Numbered from the stretch's first letter, positions 37,151 through 51,104 are shown. The stretch: DNA of 64,000 bases from Voacanga thouarsii (GCA_026120185.1 JANUWF010001224.1:2852001-2916000); one strand, 5' to 3'. The notes: a model not told the origin generated them from the sequence alone. A program made the numbers and translations.

Positions 37151-38642
37151 TGCACAAAATGTCTCTAATGATGAAGAAGAAGGGTTCAACTTTAATCAAA
37201 GCAAAAGGAAAAGAAATCTCCCCTGAACCAGACTTCTCTACATCACACTATGACTCATCAAAATCATCACCGGAACAAGTAAGTTCTGGAAATTAGGTAC
37301 CACATTTCATAGACTCTAAATGTGTATTTGATTACAATGACTGGGTTTCAAGAAAAAGAATAGTTATTTTTGGATATCGTGCTAATCCTTCGGCCTTTCT
37401 AAATCTCTCAAATTTATTGGATATGTTCGAACACATTGGTTGGGGTAGTTTAATTTCTGTTGATGAGAAATTATGTACTCCACTTGTTTGAGAATTTTAT
37501 GCCAATTTAAGAAAAGGTCGTCTTGAGGAAATTGGGGGAGGTTTTATGATTCAGTGATATGTTTCAAGAGTTAAAGGAAAAGATATTGAGTTTGATCACC
37601 GTTTGCTAAATAAGATCTATGGTGTAAGGGATAAAGGAATTCAATATTTTGAGTTAAATAAATTTCCAGAGGGAAATTCCATTTTTGAATTAAAGAAATT
37701 TGAGAAAATCTTTGCTGGAGGAAAGAGTTTTCGGAACTTTGGTTATAGAAGTACAAAATGGCTGAATGGAGTTGGAAGGATCATGCACCATATGATTTCT
37801 ACTATGGTGGTTCCAAGCTATGGACATAAGACCTCCATAAGCATTTTGCATATGGTAATCATGTTAGCTTTAGCAGAGGGAAGGCAAATTAATTTTGGAT
37901 TTTTAGTTGCTAAGATAATGCTGCAATCAAGGAATACCTCTAGCAAAGCTTGCCTTTGGAAATCTATTATCTAAAGTGTTCAGATATTTTTAATGTTGAT
38001 TTAAATTCAGTTCCCTATGATCCAACAAAAATGAATTTTTATAACTTTGATTCTTTTGAGAGAATGGGTTATGTAAGAGTGGGCAATGAATGGAAGTTGG
38101 TTAGTGACACTGAGGGTAAAGAAAAAGAAAGATTGATGAAAATTAAAGCAGAAGGAAAATCTGCTCCTGCTGTTGAGACAAAAAGAAAGTTTGAAGAAGA
38201 TTCTCAAGCAGAATCCTCTGCTAAGGGAAAAGAAAAGGACATGGGACTATCTGTGAGTATTTTGAATGCTATCAAATCACTGGCTGTGAAATTGGATAAT
38301 CTCAGTTCTGAGCTTCAAAGTCTTAGAAATAGATTGACAGCAATAGAAAAGACAGCAAACATAGATGAACCAGTGTCTACCCCTACAGTGTCTGCTCAAG
38401 AAAAGGCAACAAGAAAAGAACCTGTCATTGAAAAAGAAACTAAATTATCTACCGCGGAGGAAGTGCATGCTACTAAGCAAACCAATGAAAAATCCCCGAT
38501 TAAGGAAGCTGTAGCATCTTCTACATCCTCCAAACCACATGTCTCATCTGGAAAGAGAACATGCATGTTGGGGTTAAAAGAAAATCCAACAGGATTGCTG
38601 GTCAATACTCTAAAAAAGGTGTCGGATCAAAAGCTAAAATAA
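37151..38642 (+). pseudogene. Accessory third ORF of element B ('putative plant transposon protein'-like)
   Basis: Continues in phase from 24151-24190, giving about 510 codons. N-terminal lysine/serine-rich region; then a globular domain with WVSRKRIVIFGY, EFYANLRKG, RVKGKDIEFDHRLLNKIYGV, STKWLNGVGRIMHHMI and ALAEGRQINFGFLVAKIM; then a coiled-coil-like helix (ILNAIKSLAVKLDNLSSELQ) and a low-complexity Lys/Glu/Ser tail. The FYANL...VKGxxIxFDxxLLxKI pattern matches what I know as the 'putative plant transposon protein' domain (PF20167-like, from memory). Damage is light: TAG 37294, TGA 37489 and 37555, and one frameshift near 37945. No membrane segment or envelope feature is visible. Function unknown; element F carries a homologue. 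Confidence 0.75.
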
Positions 38643-39271
38643 TTCATATTTCCTGAGAAGATCAGATTGGCATAATGATCTTCAGTTGATATTCTCTCTA
38701 ATTTCATGTACAATTTACTTTTTGGAATTGAACAATTTACTTTTCTGTTCTTAATTATGCACAAGGTTAACTGCTTAAATTCTGACTATTTCCTATCTAT
38801 CTATCTATATTCCATTTCTTCTGCTTCTTTTCTGATATTACTCTTTTTGATTGGTGACAATGGGGGAGAAGATATTAGACTGATATGAACTGATATGAAT
38901 AACTTGGAAGACATTAGACTGATATGAACTAATAATATGAATGACTGAAATGATATTAGACTGATATGAACTGATATGAATGATAGGGAAGTTTTTGCTT
39001 GAATTGATATGATACTGTCTGGGAAATTTTGGATTAGTTACTGAAATAATTAGCTATGACTGAAAATATGAATTTGCTGCAAATATGAAACTGACTGGAA
39101 ATGTTTGCTTAACTGAATATGATTACTGGGAACTGCTTTTGGAATAATGGGATAATTTTTGGCTAAATTTTTGCACACAATTCTGCAAATTTACTTAAGG
39201 GAAACTTTGTGTTGATAATATTTGATTTCAGTTTGTTGTTATCCAAAATTAAACATCAGTTTGATATCATG

Positions 39272-39386
<115 letters not shown>

Positions 39387-39848
39387 GTTATCATCAAAAG
39401 TACTCTTTTCATATTTAAGGTATCTTTGAGACTAGATTGATAAGATGTTGATATGATTCTGTGACAATTTTTCCAGTCAGAAGAACTGTTTTCTTTATGT
39501 TTAAAACTTCCATTATAGTGTGCATTATGTTAGGGGGAGTTCTGGACTCATATTTCCTTGATCAAAAAATCTTTTTCACAAGATTCATGCTGTTTTGGAC
39601 ACACAGCTTTTGGACATCCAAAACTCGCATTCATAAGGCTTTTATACATACCTTCACAAATATGTTGGACGTTCGTTTTGGACGTACAAAATTGATTTCA
39701 GTTTTCCTTCTCATTTTGAAATATGCAAATATTAAGGGGGAGCATATCATAGTTTAACTTACCTATATCTTCTTCATAAAATTTATTGAATCATTTTGGA
39801 ATAATCGTAACAATATGGAGATAGGTTAGGCTATAAGCTTATTGAGCC

Positions 39849-39897
<49 letters not shown>

Positions 39898-40040
39898 TAA
39901 ATCTCATAAGCACTCTTTAAGTCAGATTATGACAAATTGCATTTCAATGAAAAATATTTTTATCTCTCTCATTTTAACATGTTCATACTATACACATCAT
40001 TGTTCTTTATCTCTCATTTCTATCAATTTTGCCATCACTC

Positions 40041-40054
40041 AAAAAGGGGGAGAT
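40041..40054 (+). promoter_or_regulatory. Polypurine tract of element B
   Basis: AAAAAGGGGGAGAT directly before the 3' LTR start TGTTAGCCC. Confidence 0.9.
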
Positions 40055-41223
40055 TGTTAGCCCTAAGGGCTTTCTCTTATGTTTTGACTTATGACAAACA
40101 TTGATGTGAACTAACTTGTGTAATCTATATGTGATAGGACATGTTTGACCTCAATTCTTCTAAGGCATTCAAATATGATTGTTAAGCAACTATTGAGCAA
40201 TGGAAGATCAAAATGAAATTCAAAGTTTATGAGCTTGTATACCAAGAAGTCCTTATGGAAGAACTTTACACTAGGAATTGTTATTAAGGTATTTGTTGTT
40301 AATTCTTATGTCTCTTTACCTTTTGATTGAATTGATTTCTACCTTGAAGCATACAAAGAAAAAAGTTTTCAAAGTTTTGAAAATCTCAGAATTTTGGATT
40401 GAGTAGTTTGGATAATTCTGCATTTAAAAGATTCATCCAAAATCCTGTAAACAGTATTGAATTGTTTCTGCCTGAAAAAAAAATCATTTTGGATATACCT
40501 TTTGGATGCATCTTCACCGAAACTTGAGTCTAAAATACGGGTAAATTGAACAGAAAAATTATAGCCATTTTATAGCCGTTGGCACTTCACTTTTTGGCTC
40601 TATAAAATGCTTCTAAACATGATAAGACGTAAGATTTTTGTGGCATTCTTCTAAGAAATACTATTACTCAATAGAATACAAAAATCTCCTTTTATCAAGT
40701 GCTTCAAAGTGAATCATTTTGTGTCTAAAAGATAAAAGTATTTGTGCTTTGTACCTTAGTGAACATCTGCTCAAACAAGTAAGCTTTTGCTGTCCATTGA
40801 TATTCAATATCTTTTGTAGTACAAGGTTATGGTATAAAACCCATGTGGGGTGAGACATGATTTGGTTATTGGTTGAGAGGTTTATGGAAAACCAAGTGTG
40901 GTTAGTGCGGTTTGATTTCATTAAGTTGAGTAAATAAAATCTAGTTGAAAATCCTTAAGTATGAGCTTAAGGTAGTAGATGTAAATCTTGGTAGATCAAA
41001 CCACTATACATTCTGTGTCTCATTTCTCTGCATATGTCATTGACTGCATTATATTTTTTACTTTAGTCTGAATCTGGATATATCTCAAAGTGTTCTTGGA
41101 TAGCTTTCTTTGTTACCATAAAGTTAGTCCAAGAAACTTGATGATCATTATTATTCTGTATATCAGACGTTTAGAAAATTTTTAGTTTACGAAAAACCTT
41201 ATTCACCCCCCTAAGGTTTTTTA
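40055..41223 (+). repeat. 3' LTR of element B (1169 bp)
   Basis: Starts TGTTAGCCCTAAGGG. The end is decayed to TTTTTTA (CA in the 5' copy), followed by GTATC. About 11 differences from the 5' LTR over the first ~150 aligned bases, counted by eye. TATA box at 40601-40609. Confidence 0.94.
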
Positions 41224-41228
41224 GTATC

Positions 41229-42516
41229 CAATACCAATTACATCAAATGTAACTACTAAATCGTTGGATAATTAACATATTTTAATCTTCAAGCATTTAG
41301 TGCTACCCAACTTAGCCTCTAATATTCTTTATGCTTGGATATGCCTAAGGGAGATAAAGATATTAGTTCAATCCAACCCATTAATCCAAAATCATATTCA
41401 ATAGTTTGAACATGTTAAATGTCGAGTAAGTTTAGGCATGTCCGACAATATAATCTAAAAAAAAAACTCTTATTGTTATTATATTAATGGAAGACATTAG
41501 ATTTAATATTTTTTGAGGGATTTAATTACTTAATTAGTAGTCTTATCGTTTGGCATGCACAATATTAAAACATTGACAAAATTGAAATAAACTCAATTAC
41601 ATGAATTAGTTATAGACTTTTTTAGATTAGTTTTCTTGAGCTAAGCAGGAAATTAATTTTGGTCATATCTATGTGTTCATGCATGTTTTAAGAAGAAAGT
41701 CTTACTATCTTTTTGCTTCGTCTTGCATCACTAGCTCTATAAGCTCATAACATAATTTGTATTGCTATATAACCTAGGTAATTTAATAAAATAAGTTCCT
41801 AATGAAGAAACCTTGAGTTACATTCGAGGGGATTTAGACGAGAAGAGAAATTACAAGAGAATTATATTGAAAGGCAGGACTACAGGCCTTATTTATTCAA
41901 AACAGAGAAGTAAAAATGCATGACATAACATTAATCAATAAAATTTAATTGCTCTAAGCCTCTAACCAAGCCAACTACCAAAATCATGCTTAAAACATAT
42001 TAAGCAAAATAAATATATACGAAATATAAATTTCCAAAATCATAATTTTGGCAAAATAAAATAAATACATAATAAATACAAATTCCAAAAATCATTATTT
42101 TGGAAAAATAATATAGTTAGTCCTAAAATCAAAGTTTGGGAAAACTTTTGGAGTCTTAAAAAATAAAGAAGGAAAATTGTCTCTAAAAATAAACTTGAAA
42201 CAATGAATTAATGAATTAGAGACAAATCAAAACAATTTCGTGGAATTAATTGTTAAACGTCTTTGAATTAATGGATTTCATTTTACATTGTTATTCCTTT
42301 GGTGCAAATTAATGAATTAGGAAACAATTCCCTATGCTAGAAAAAGGAATCAATTTTCTTCAATGAAACAATTACCTAATTCATTCAAAAACTTTTTTTT
42401 CCCTCGGTTGTTTCCTTTTTGTTCAATTGCTAAGTAAAATCATGCAAATTGCAATTTCCATTATAGATTACCGGAGAAAGGAAACAATAATATGGAAACA
42501 ATTTCCTAATTCCTAA

Positions 42517-42577
<61 letters not shown>

Positions 42578-42643
42578 TATAGAAACAATTTCCAAGGATT
42601 TCATAAATCCTTTTATTGAAACCAATTTTAGTAATTATTATAC

Positions 42644-42679
<36 letters not shown>

Positions 42680-43170
42680 ACAACAACCTACTAAAATGAT
42701 TTTTTTTTTTTTCAAAATCAAAATATTCATGAAACAATTTCACAAACGCAAAGATAATCTTAGAAACAATTTCAAAATTTAGAATATTTAAGAAACAATT
42801 TCATAACATAAACAAAACTCATCAAACACATACAAGATGGCTCTAATACTTGATGAGGCTTCATCATGTATATTTTCTACTATTTTTATGCTTCAATGGA
42901 GATAAATTCTTGTTTAAATCACCAATCACCACTCTTATTCTCATATTGTTTTGCTAGGAATGGAAAATATCAAGTGAAGGTGAAAGAAAGAAGAACAAGG
43001 AAGAAATGGAGCAAAATGCAAGAAAAGAAGAACGTGTGCAATTTTGTTCAAGAAGAAGGCAGCCAAGGGAAAGTTCCCTAGGCCGCCAGGTTTTGTGAAT
43101 GTATATAAGTTTTTCCAGAATGTTGGAAGCCCAAGGAACTTGAGTTCCCTAGGCTTCCAGGTCTTATTAT
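41229..43170 (-). other. Distal leader of element C and unassigned sequence up to F
   Basis: The GTATC duplication around B makes this the continuation of the C leader left at 15758. It is AT-rich with many GAAACAATT/AATTCATT words and no coding frame. Microsatellites: (TTA)n 42519-42577 and (GTA)n 42644-42679. At about 42838-42852 the minus strand reads AGTATTAGAGCC, a possible degenerate Met primer site (family TGGTATCAGAGCC). The last ~320 bases may be the start of a truncated C 5' LTR, but I could not match them to the C LTR. Confidence 0.5.
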
Positions 43171-43554
43171 TGGTGCGTAAATTTTGGATGTATAAAATCA
43201 TTGAATTTAAATCCATCTCTTAATCAAGTTTTAATTAAAATATTAATCCCAAAATATACATACGAGCAAGTATACTCATCGCAAGCATAGTATAGGGAAT
43301 TAATGTGTAAAACCCCACCTAAACATGCCCTAGAATTAGAGGGATAGGTTGCATTTCAGGACATATTACATAAAAATACATTTACTAGATGAGATTATGT
43401 GTGTCAGATTTGTTATATGTAGATTATATAGTTTAATTATGCTTATAGAGTCTTGAGGGTAATTAGGGAATTTTACTTAAAGAAGAGATAGGAAGAGGCT
43501 TGGGTTTTAGAATGAAAGAGAATTAGCTTTGAAAAATAAGAATAATAATTAATG

Positions 43555-43608
43555 TGGTTTAGTGGTTGGAGCTTTGTGGTTAATTCCTATAGTTTTGAGT
43601 TCAAATCC
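43555..43608 (+). promoter_or_regulatory. tRNA-like A/B-box module in E
   Basis: TGGTTTAGTGG (43555-43565) fits the A-box pattern fully. AGTTCAAATCC (43598-43608) fits 9 of 11 B-box positions. Between them the sequence differs from the D copy. Confidence 0.55.
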
Positions 43609-45461
43609 CATTAACTAAGCATTATTTTTAATTATCCTAACTAATGTTTGAATTTTATTTCTTGCATTCCATAAAGTTAGGAATGCTGCCATAGGGAGAC
43701 ACAATGGTAATATCCTAACCATGTGATCTTGTCCAAAAAGAAATCTAGAGGAGTTTTAATCTCCATTATTTTAGCAACCTATGTCCTAGCATTTTTTAAT
43801 TTAAAAAATATATATTTCATTAATTCTTTTAATTTCTTATAAAATATCTTGGATAATCTTGGACTTGAATTTCTTAACAAAAATTCCAGCCCTTGGAGGT
43901 TAGTTGGCCGAAACATAGGAGGGATAATAGTGTGGTTATTTCCAAGATTAAATCACCATGGTTTCTTCTCTAAAGAACTCTATTTTGTTCATACTTATTT
44001 TGGTGCAAAACTAGAATTATTTTCAGCTCTTCCTGTTGGCTAAGTTTTTGAAAAAATGCAGCAAAAATACCTTTTCTTTCCTTGCTATCAAGCAGCCATT
44101 TCGTGTGTGGAGAAATCTAAAAAATCCCTTGGAAATTCGGAACTAACATAGCTTCAACAAACTAGAAAATTTTCTAGCAAACCACAAAGTATTTTAGGCA
44201 TATGAGTTGACCATTCAACCCATGCATAAGTTCATCTAAAGTTCTCTTCTTTTCCTTCAAGATGATTGCTGAAAACCACCATTAATAGACTTTGAAACAC
44301 TCCTATTTTACAACTGCAAATCCATTCAAAATATTCAAACTTTTGCTAACAAATCGTCCTAGATTTTATGAATTCCTGTAGCTATGTTACCAGAATTTTT
44401 CCAGCCCTGTTAGCAAAGATAAAATCAGTTTTCTCCTTCATTTCCTTCACCATTTTCAGCCCCTTGAACACCATAGCCAATTTCGGCCAGCACTAAGGCT
44501 AAAGGAGTTCTCCATTTCACTTCCAAGACTTAGCTAAATTGGTAAACCACTATTGAAGGACTAGAGACCTTCAAGAAGAAATCACCATTGGCAAATCCTA
44601 CACCTTAAAAACCTCCATTTTTCTTCATTTTGAAATTTGAATTAGCTTTAGTCTCTCTATCTCCCTTGGCAAAACCAAAACCTTTCCCATCTTGCAAGGC
44701 CATTCGACCATCACCCACCAAAGAACACTCTCTCTTCTCTCAGCTTTCTCTTGTGTTCTCAAGAATATCAAGAACACACACTACACTTCTTCAATTTTTA
44801 GCCACTTCTAATCATCCCAAGACACTCCAAATCTCTCAAATCAACTAGGATTCAATCTATACTCACCCTTAGTATACTTCATAACACTAAAGCAACTAAT
44901 GTTGATCCTTCTTTTGGATCAATCGAGTTTTTCTTTGTTCAAGACTAGAAGAACACCAAAAAGAGGACTCATCAAAGAACTCAAGGGCCTTTGTTTGTCA
45001 AGATAATATCTTCGACTCCAACGGTCATTAAACAAGTGTTTTTGCCATAACTTTCTTATTTTCGAACTCAAGATTATTAGGAAGATGAAATGGATATGTT
45101 GATTTGATATTGTTGGGATGGAGATACGCATGTGGGTATGAAGAGAATAATTTTATGATATGAAGATTGAGATTGGTTTTAAGGCTTATGAATTATTGTT
45201 GGATTATGATTTGAGATTTAGGATTATTATATGTTCACTAGTAGATTGCGCTTTGAGACTTTATATCACTAGTATGGGATGTTCTGATGAATGATGGAGA
45301 TTGCTACCACCATTGCTTTGCTTATGCCCAATATTGTTATTTTTTACATCGAATATCTTGCTAAAGTTATTATGGGTATAGTATCACCCTTGTTGTGCTA
45401 AATACTACTACAATTCTATTTTGCACAAGCCAACACTCTATTTATTGAATGTATGTATGTA

Positions 45462-45464
<3 letters not shown>

Positions 45465-45503
<39 letters not shown>

Positions 45504-45584
45504 TTACCCTTTCTAAATTTTTAATACTAGTAGTATCACTCTGGTCGGTTAAAAAAAATTATTATTATTAGTGCTACTTTTTAC

Positions 45585-45634
<50 letters not shown>

Positions 45635-45671
45635 GTAGTAGTAGTAGTATTATGTTGTTGTTGTTGTTGTT
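45465..45671. repeat. Microsatellite cluster in E: (AT)n, (ATT)n, (AGT)n, (GTT)n
   Basis: (AT) at 45465-45500, (ATT) at 45586-45633, (AGT) at 45634-45648 and (GTT) at about 45654-45671. Confidence 0.95.
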
Positions 45672-46713
45672 ATAAAGTTTAATTTATTAATATTTCTATT
45701 AACATTAGTATTTCTAAAATTAATAATTACTTTTAATATTATTATTTTATTAAACAAACAAATAGTAATATTTTTATTAAATATTATTAACTATAAAAAA
45801 TAATAATATATTAGGATTAATTAATATTAATATCTTTTTATTAATATTAATATTGTTATTATTAATATTCTTACTAATACTTTTATGTATACTTATTTAT
45901 TATTTATGACACCTATCTATATTGTTATATTAAATTATCCTTATTCTATAAATTAATAATAAACCCTAAAATACTTATCAAGTACTTTTAGAACTCCTAA
46001 AACACTATTATCATAATTGGGTGATGTTGTTAATTGGTTGAGCTTAAGCATGTTAGGTTGGGAGTTATTTATTTGTACAATTGTTGCTTGGTTGTGAACT
46101 ATTGGTGGCTTATATTCTATGTTTACCCTAGGCGGGGCTAGATTGCCTTGAGCCCAACTTGGAGGACTATTTTATTAGTAAAAGGAAGAGATCAAGTAAG
46201 CCTTGCATAAAACTGTTTAAGGGTCACAGTCACTCTGGTAAGTCAAATGGTGCTGTATATATGGAAAAGTACTTTGGGATGTTGTTATGGGCAATTTATT
46301 TCCCTTTTCTATTCAGTTAAACAATTTCAAGACAAGTAAGCAATTTGAAGCAAAATGCTAAAATTTTCATATATACCAAATTTTAGCAAGAATTTTGTAA
46401 ACCATAGTTGCTATTTCAAAGAAAACACTTTGGATGATTCTACTCTTCCCAAATGAGATAAAAATAACGTTGAGTACTCAATAAGGGTAGACTACTAGGA
46501 CTAATCTTTGAAAGGTTAGGATAAATCTCTCAGTAGGTGGCCACCTTTGAGGAGTGAGTCCTACCCAGATAGGATGCCAGTTCTATAGATTATAACGGTT
46601 TGAGCTAGCAAGTACAGTTCAAGTGGACTATTTATTTTTGGAGTGGACAACTGTTAAGTTTAGGTGTAGAGATGGAGAAGTATTTCACCTGGTGGGCCGT
46701 ACACCTACCTTGT

Positions 46714-46782
46714 ATCAGAATGCATAAAGTGTGGCATCCTAATCATTTTTTTAACATGGTGCACAAAGTGTGATGCCGTGTC
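46714..46782 (+). other. Tandem hairpins in E
   Basis: ATCAGAATGC (46714-46723) pairs with GCATCCTAAT (46734-46743) at 8 of 10 positions around the 10-nt loop ATAAAGTGTG. ACATGG/CCGTGT (46754-46759 with 46776-46781, one wobble) encloses a 16-nt loop with CAAAGTGTGA. Confidence 0.7.
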
Positions 46783-48538
46783 TATTTTTAGAGTGGTTGC
46801 TTTTATTTTATACAATTTATGGTAATGGAAAAAAACACCACTCCTCGCTTTGCAAAAATTACTTGTGACTTGCCAACTCTCTTCTTTTATAAATGTTTCT
46901 CAAGTTGCATACATGAGCTATTTTTCTTGAACTACTCTGAGCACACACGGGGCTTATTGAGAATTATTTCTCACCACCTTATCATATCATGTTTTCAGGT
47001 TGATCTTATTTTGAAGGTTGAATAATTAGTGTTGCCTTTCAATAAAGACTTATTCTGATTATATTTAATTTTTGAGAGATTTTGGTTAACATTTATTTGT
47101 TTAAGACTTGTGCAAGTATTGGATTGATTTGTAAAAAGTATAAATTTAGACTGTTCCTTTCATTTGTTCTATGTGTCTTGGCTATAAAGATCTCTTGTCC
47201 TAAGGACGGGGTGACATCCCCCGCCCTATTAGGGTATATAGGTAGTGGGATGTTATATAACGAGTATCGATTCTCAAAGGAATAAGTACACATTAATCAC
47301 TTTTCATTCATTGTTTAACTAACCAATTAAAGTGATAAGATAATAAAAATAAAAATAAAAAATATGTACAACTCAAAGATGTAGGAATATACAATTTAGA
47401 CAACTATCCTATAATACATGAAAATAAATCATTTAGCAACTATCTCAATTAATCATCATCTTGGCATCATAAAGGAATATAAAGTAAATTCAATAATTTC
47501 CCAAATCATTAATCTACTTACATAGATTCCACTTCTTTCTCAATCCATGGAATCACTATCTCTTGATTAAATTAGTAGATTTACTAATCAAACCAATATA
47601 ACCAAAAAAATGCATTAAACTCAAGTCCTTATAAACTATCCCCATGCTGTAGGTGATAAGAAATATGAAATTAGTCAATAATCCTATACTCTAGGCGAAA
47701 TTAAATAATATTTGATTACTTTGGTTCCTTGTCTTAACTTTATTTCCCAAGTCTATTAAGAGATAACAAATCTAAAATTAATAAAATTAAATCAACTCCT
47801 AACTTCGTTTCTAAAGTCAATTAGAAGCAAATCTAACTTCATCAATTCTTCCATAATTATAACTAAGAATGATAGAAAATTGATTAAATAACTAAATTAA
47901 TCTAAAAACCTTGAATCCCAAAACATTGTTCAATTATAATGAAAACATTAATTACATCATTATTCAAGAAAAAGATAACAAAGGTAAAAGAAAGAACTCA
48001 TAGGCAAGCCCTCCTTCTCTCTTTGGAAACATTCTTGAATAATGCTTATTGAATGGTGCATCTCTGCTTTTTTGAGTGGTTAGAAGTTTTGATCCTTGGA
48101 TTTACTATTTTCTCTTGTGTTTTTATTGTTTAAATAAGCTTTTTCGATGCCAAAATTCATGGATTGAGGAGTCTTGGCCGAGTAGGATTTGAAAAATACC
48201 AAAATCCTTTGGAAGATACTAAATTCGTGTACAAAATCGTGTGTTCCAGAGTGGACCTGGTGCCAGGTGTATTCTGTTCTTCTCCTAGACATTGCTCCAT
48301 GTTCTCTATTTTTCCATATTAGACCTGGTGCCTGGTGCAGTTCCCCAACCTGGAGCTAGGTGCAAGCTGGAAATTTTCACTTTTTGCTCGAAATCCACTC
48401 AATTATGCACAAATTCATCAAAAACCCTTTCCACAAGCAAAATGTCAAATAGAAAGGAATATGCTTAGTTATTACATCTAAAGTATATCAAATTAGCCTT
48501 AAATAACAAGGAAAATAGTGATATTTTAGCCCATACCA

Positions 48539-49894
48539 ATTCCCCCATGCTTGTCCTCAAGAAATACACTTAAGTCAAGAAAATTATCAAGAAAACACAA
48601 TCCTTTTATCATTTAAAAATTTTGAAACATAACAAGAATTATAGCTTCCCTTCAAACTTTCGTTAAAACTCTTGCTATTTATCCAACTCTTTGAAAACAA
48701 TTAAAACTTTGAAGTACTTGATAAGACATCACAAAACTCTTGAAGTTAAATAAATCAAGTTTATACCTTAGTCTAACAAAATTATTTCACCCTTCAAGTA
48801 AAAACATAGATAACATGAATTACACAAGTCAAGCTATCTACCAACTCAAGCATTATAAATCTAAAAATTGCATAACTCAAGTCATTATGCAAGGAAAGCA
48901 CTCCAATTTTTTCCTCTCAATTTTTTTAATGACTTAAGGAATTGATAACCTCAAGTGCATGGATTTATCTTCACATACTGTATTGGCCTCCTTTTAGTCA
49001 TCACTCATCATTTTTCAACATTTCTCCCCTCTTTTGCTTTTAGGAATTAATAGCCTCAAGAATGTGGATTTCTCTTCACTATCTGCATTGGCCCCCCACA
49101 AACAAGCAAAAAGTATTTTTCTCATCAACAACAATCAACTCATTATTCTCAGTTTTCAACTCACAATAAAAAGTTTTTCACAATTTTAAACAATCTTTCC
49201 ACTAAAAGATATTTTATCTCCTCGCATTCCTTATCACAACTAAAGCTAAGTAAAGTTTAAACCCATAATATAAGAGTTAGCCAACGTTCCCCATATTCTT
49301 TATATCCTCCACATTCAAACTAGATGAGTTAAATAATATTCAAAGACTAATGTATAAACACGATTAATCCAAATTCTCAAATCTTAGAAATATCCTATCA
49401 AATAAACCAATTTCATAAAAATTCACCAACTGAATGAAAAAACTCATATCCAAATAAGAAAAAGAATTACATCCTTGCTAAACAATGAAAACTACAAAAA
49501 TTTTGAAAGATGTCACACAAAAATGAAATGGAAAATATCTTCAATACCTAAACACTCCCTCCCCACACTTAAACGGGACATTATCCTGAATGGAAAAAAA
49601 AAAAATAGAACAATGAAAGAAAAGCTAGGAAGAGAAAGAATAGAAAAAAGAAAATACCTCTATTGCGAATTAGTTGTAGCATATGCAAATCCACCACAAG
49701 GAGTAGTCATTAGGGAAGTCCCAAGGGTACAACTCAAAAGAAATAAAAATAGAAAAACATGAATCCAGAAAAAGAAAACAAATCAAAATGTAGGAAAGGA
49801 CAACTAAAACTAAGAAAGGTCATTAAAATTCAAAGAAAAAGAAATAAAAGAAAAAGGACAGACAATAAAATAAAATACAAGTGCAAAGAGTAAA
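48539..49894 (-). other. 3' untranslated region of F copy 1
   Basis: Non-coding. Contains the terminal purine tract beside the LTR (plus strand TTCCCCCATGCTTGTCCTCA at 48540-48559), a paired ~60-nt motif (48931-48991 and 49042-49097, each with a CCTCAAG...TTCAC...ATTGGCC pattern), and an upstream purine-tract cassette (49555-49589, minus strand ATGTCCCGTTTAAGTGTGGG). Confidence 0.7.
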
Positions 49895-51104
49895 TCAAGA
49901 GTCCTCAAATTCATCATTATCATCATCATCATCATCATCGGCTTTACTCATAGATACACCAGTGGATTGCTGGATCAAAGTCGACAATTTCTGCTAGTAG
50001 ACATCCTGACAGTGATGGAGGTCAGCAATGGAATCACGCAGCTGGAAGAAATAGTCATTTAGCTCTTTAGTTGGGCGTACACTCATGCTTCAAAATCACC
50101 AGTAGAATCAGAGCTATTGGCACGAGCATGAGGTCAAGTAGGATGCTTCTCCGGCTCCTCCTCATTAGGGAGAAGCTCTACCATCCATGTATGCTGAACC
50201 TTCTATGGCTTCTTCCAATGGCTCTCTCTCTCATCATAACAATAGCCATATTGAACCAAAGTATGCTCAGTCACTAAGTCCCAGTCAGTGGTCAGTTCAA
50301 TAATCACTCCATCTAATCTCACTCCAAAGCTCTGTAGGAGACTCATAATAACCAAGGGTAATTTGGGAACTTTAGCTAAAATGCCAAAGTAAACAACCTC
50401 TCTCGTGGATTGAATAATAATATGGATAAGGGGAATAGGCTCATTCCTCATCAACTTATCAAGAATGTAAATATCAAGGACCCTAGACTAATTGAAGTCA
50501 CTAGCCTTAGGATAAACATTGAAAGTGAAAATATAGACTAGGGCACACAATTGAGCTTCAAGATCATTATTAGAGTAGTAGCAATATTGGCCTATTAGCC
50601 ACTTCCTTCACATGTGCAAACTAATTCTAACGGCACTCACATTCCAGGTAGGTTCAGAAATAATCTTTTGGTTATTAGGGTCCATAGTTATCCATGGCCC
50701 CTCATTAGGTACTCTCAAAATCTTGGCTAATCTAGCCCTATCAAAGCAATAGATACCCCTTTGACTATAGCAGAAATAATCTGGAGGTTGTTTTTCTTTT
50801 TATCCTACATATTAGCATAAAAGTCTCTTACTAGCACAAGACAATAAGCACTCCCAAGTCGAATGATAGGCTCCCACCCTAGTGGCCTAAAAATAGTAGA
50901 AAGCTCTAGGTAATTATCCAAAGAAAGCCAATACATCTTTTCTACCATGATTTTGTTATGTTGGTGACCTCGATACCGGATTTAACAAGTAGGGTCAAAG
51001 AATTTGATAGGTTGGGTAGCTAGAGGCTCAAAAGAAGATATAGACGAAGATGAAGCTCTAGCTCTCTTAGCCCTGGGTGCCAATCCTTTAGGTCTCCTAG
51101 ACAT
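49895..51104 (-). pseudogene. Accessory ORF of F copy 1 (same domain as the B third ORF)
   Basis: Start ATG at 51104 (MSRRPKGLAPRAKRARASSSS), a basic/serine N-terminus. The globular part has MYWLSLDNYLELS, FRPLGWEPIIRLG, LVRDFYANM, IVKGVSIAFDRARLAKILRVPNEG and RNEPIPLIHIIIQSTREVVYFGILAK. The end is an acidic tail DDDDDDDNDEFEDS with TGA at 49895-49897. About 400 codons, with several stops and a net +1 shift. FYANM...VKGxxIxFDxxxLxKI parallels the B protein, so both are assigned to one domain family. It lies downstream of gag in place of pol. Function unknown. Confidence 0.75.

Larger units (their letters stand above)
43306..47257 (+). mobile_element. Element E: solo Tekay-like LTR (3952 bp)
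   Basis: Starts TGTAAAACCCCACC... (TGTA at 43306) and ends GGGATGTTATA (C-to-T decay of TGTTACA). Flanks are TAATG (43301-43305) and TAACG (47258-47262), a 5-bp duplication with one CpG-type change; the intact F LTR has TAACG. It contains A/B boxes (43555-43608), an AT/microsatellite-rich block (45450-45960), the palindrome (46470-46481), hairpins (46714-46782) and the terminal hairpin (47208-47221). No internal region. Frames inside are chance. Confidence 0.93.
43171..48538 (-). repeat. 3' LTR of F, split by solo LTR E
   Basis: Two parts, 43171-43305 and 47263-48538 (about 1.41 kb together), align end to end with the intact LTR at 53956-55397 across the E insertion point (GGGAATTAACGAGTA in the intact copy). 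It carries CCTGGTGCCAGG at 48256-48267 and further cassette remnants to about 48365. Confidence 0.9.

Noticed and set aside
37151..38642. Envelope-like protein for the B third ORF
   Set aside because: No signal peptide, membrane segment or cleavage motif visible; the domain matches the plant transposon-protein family pattern instead.
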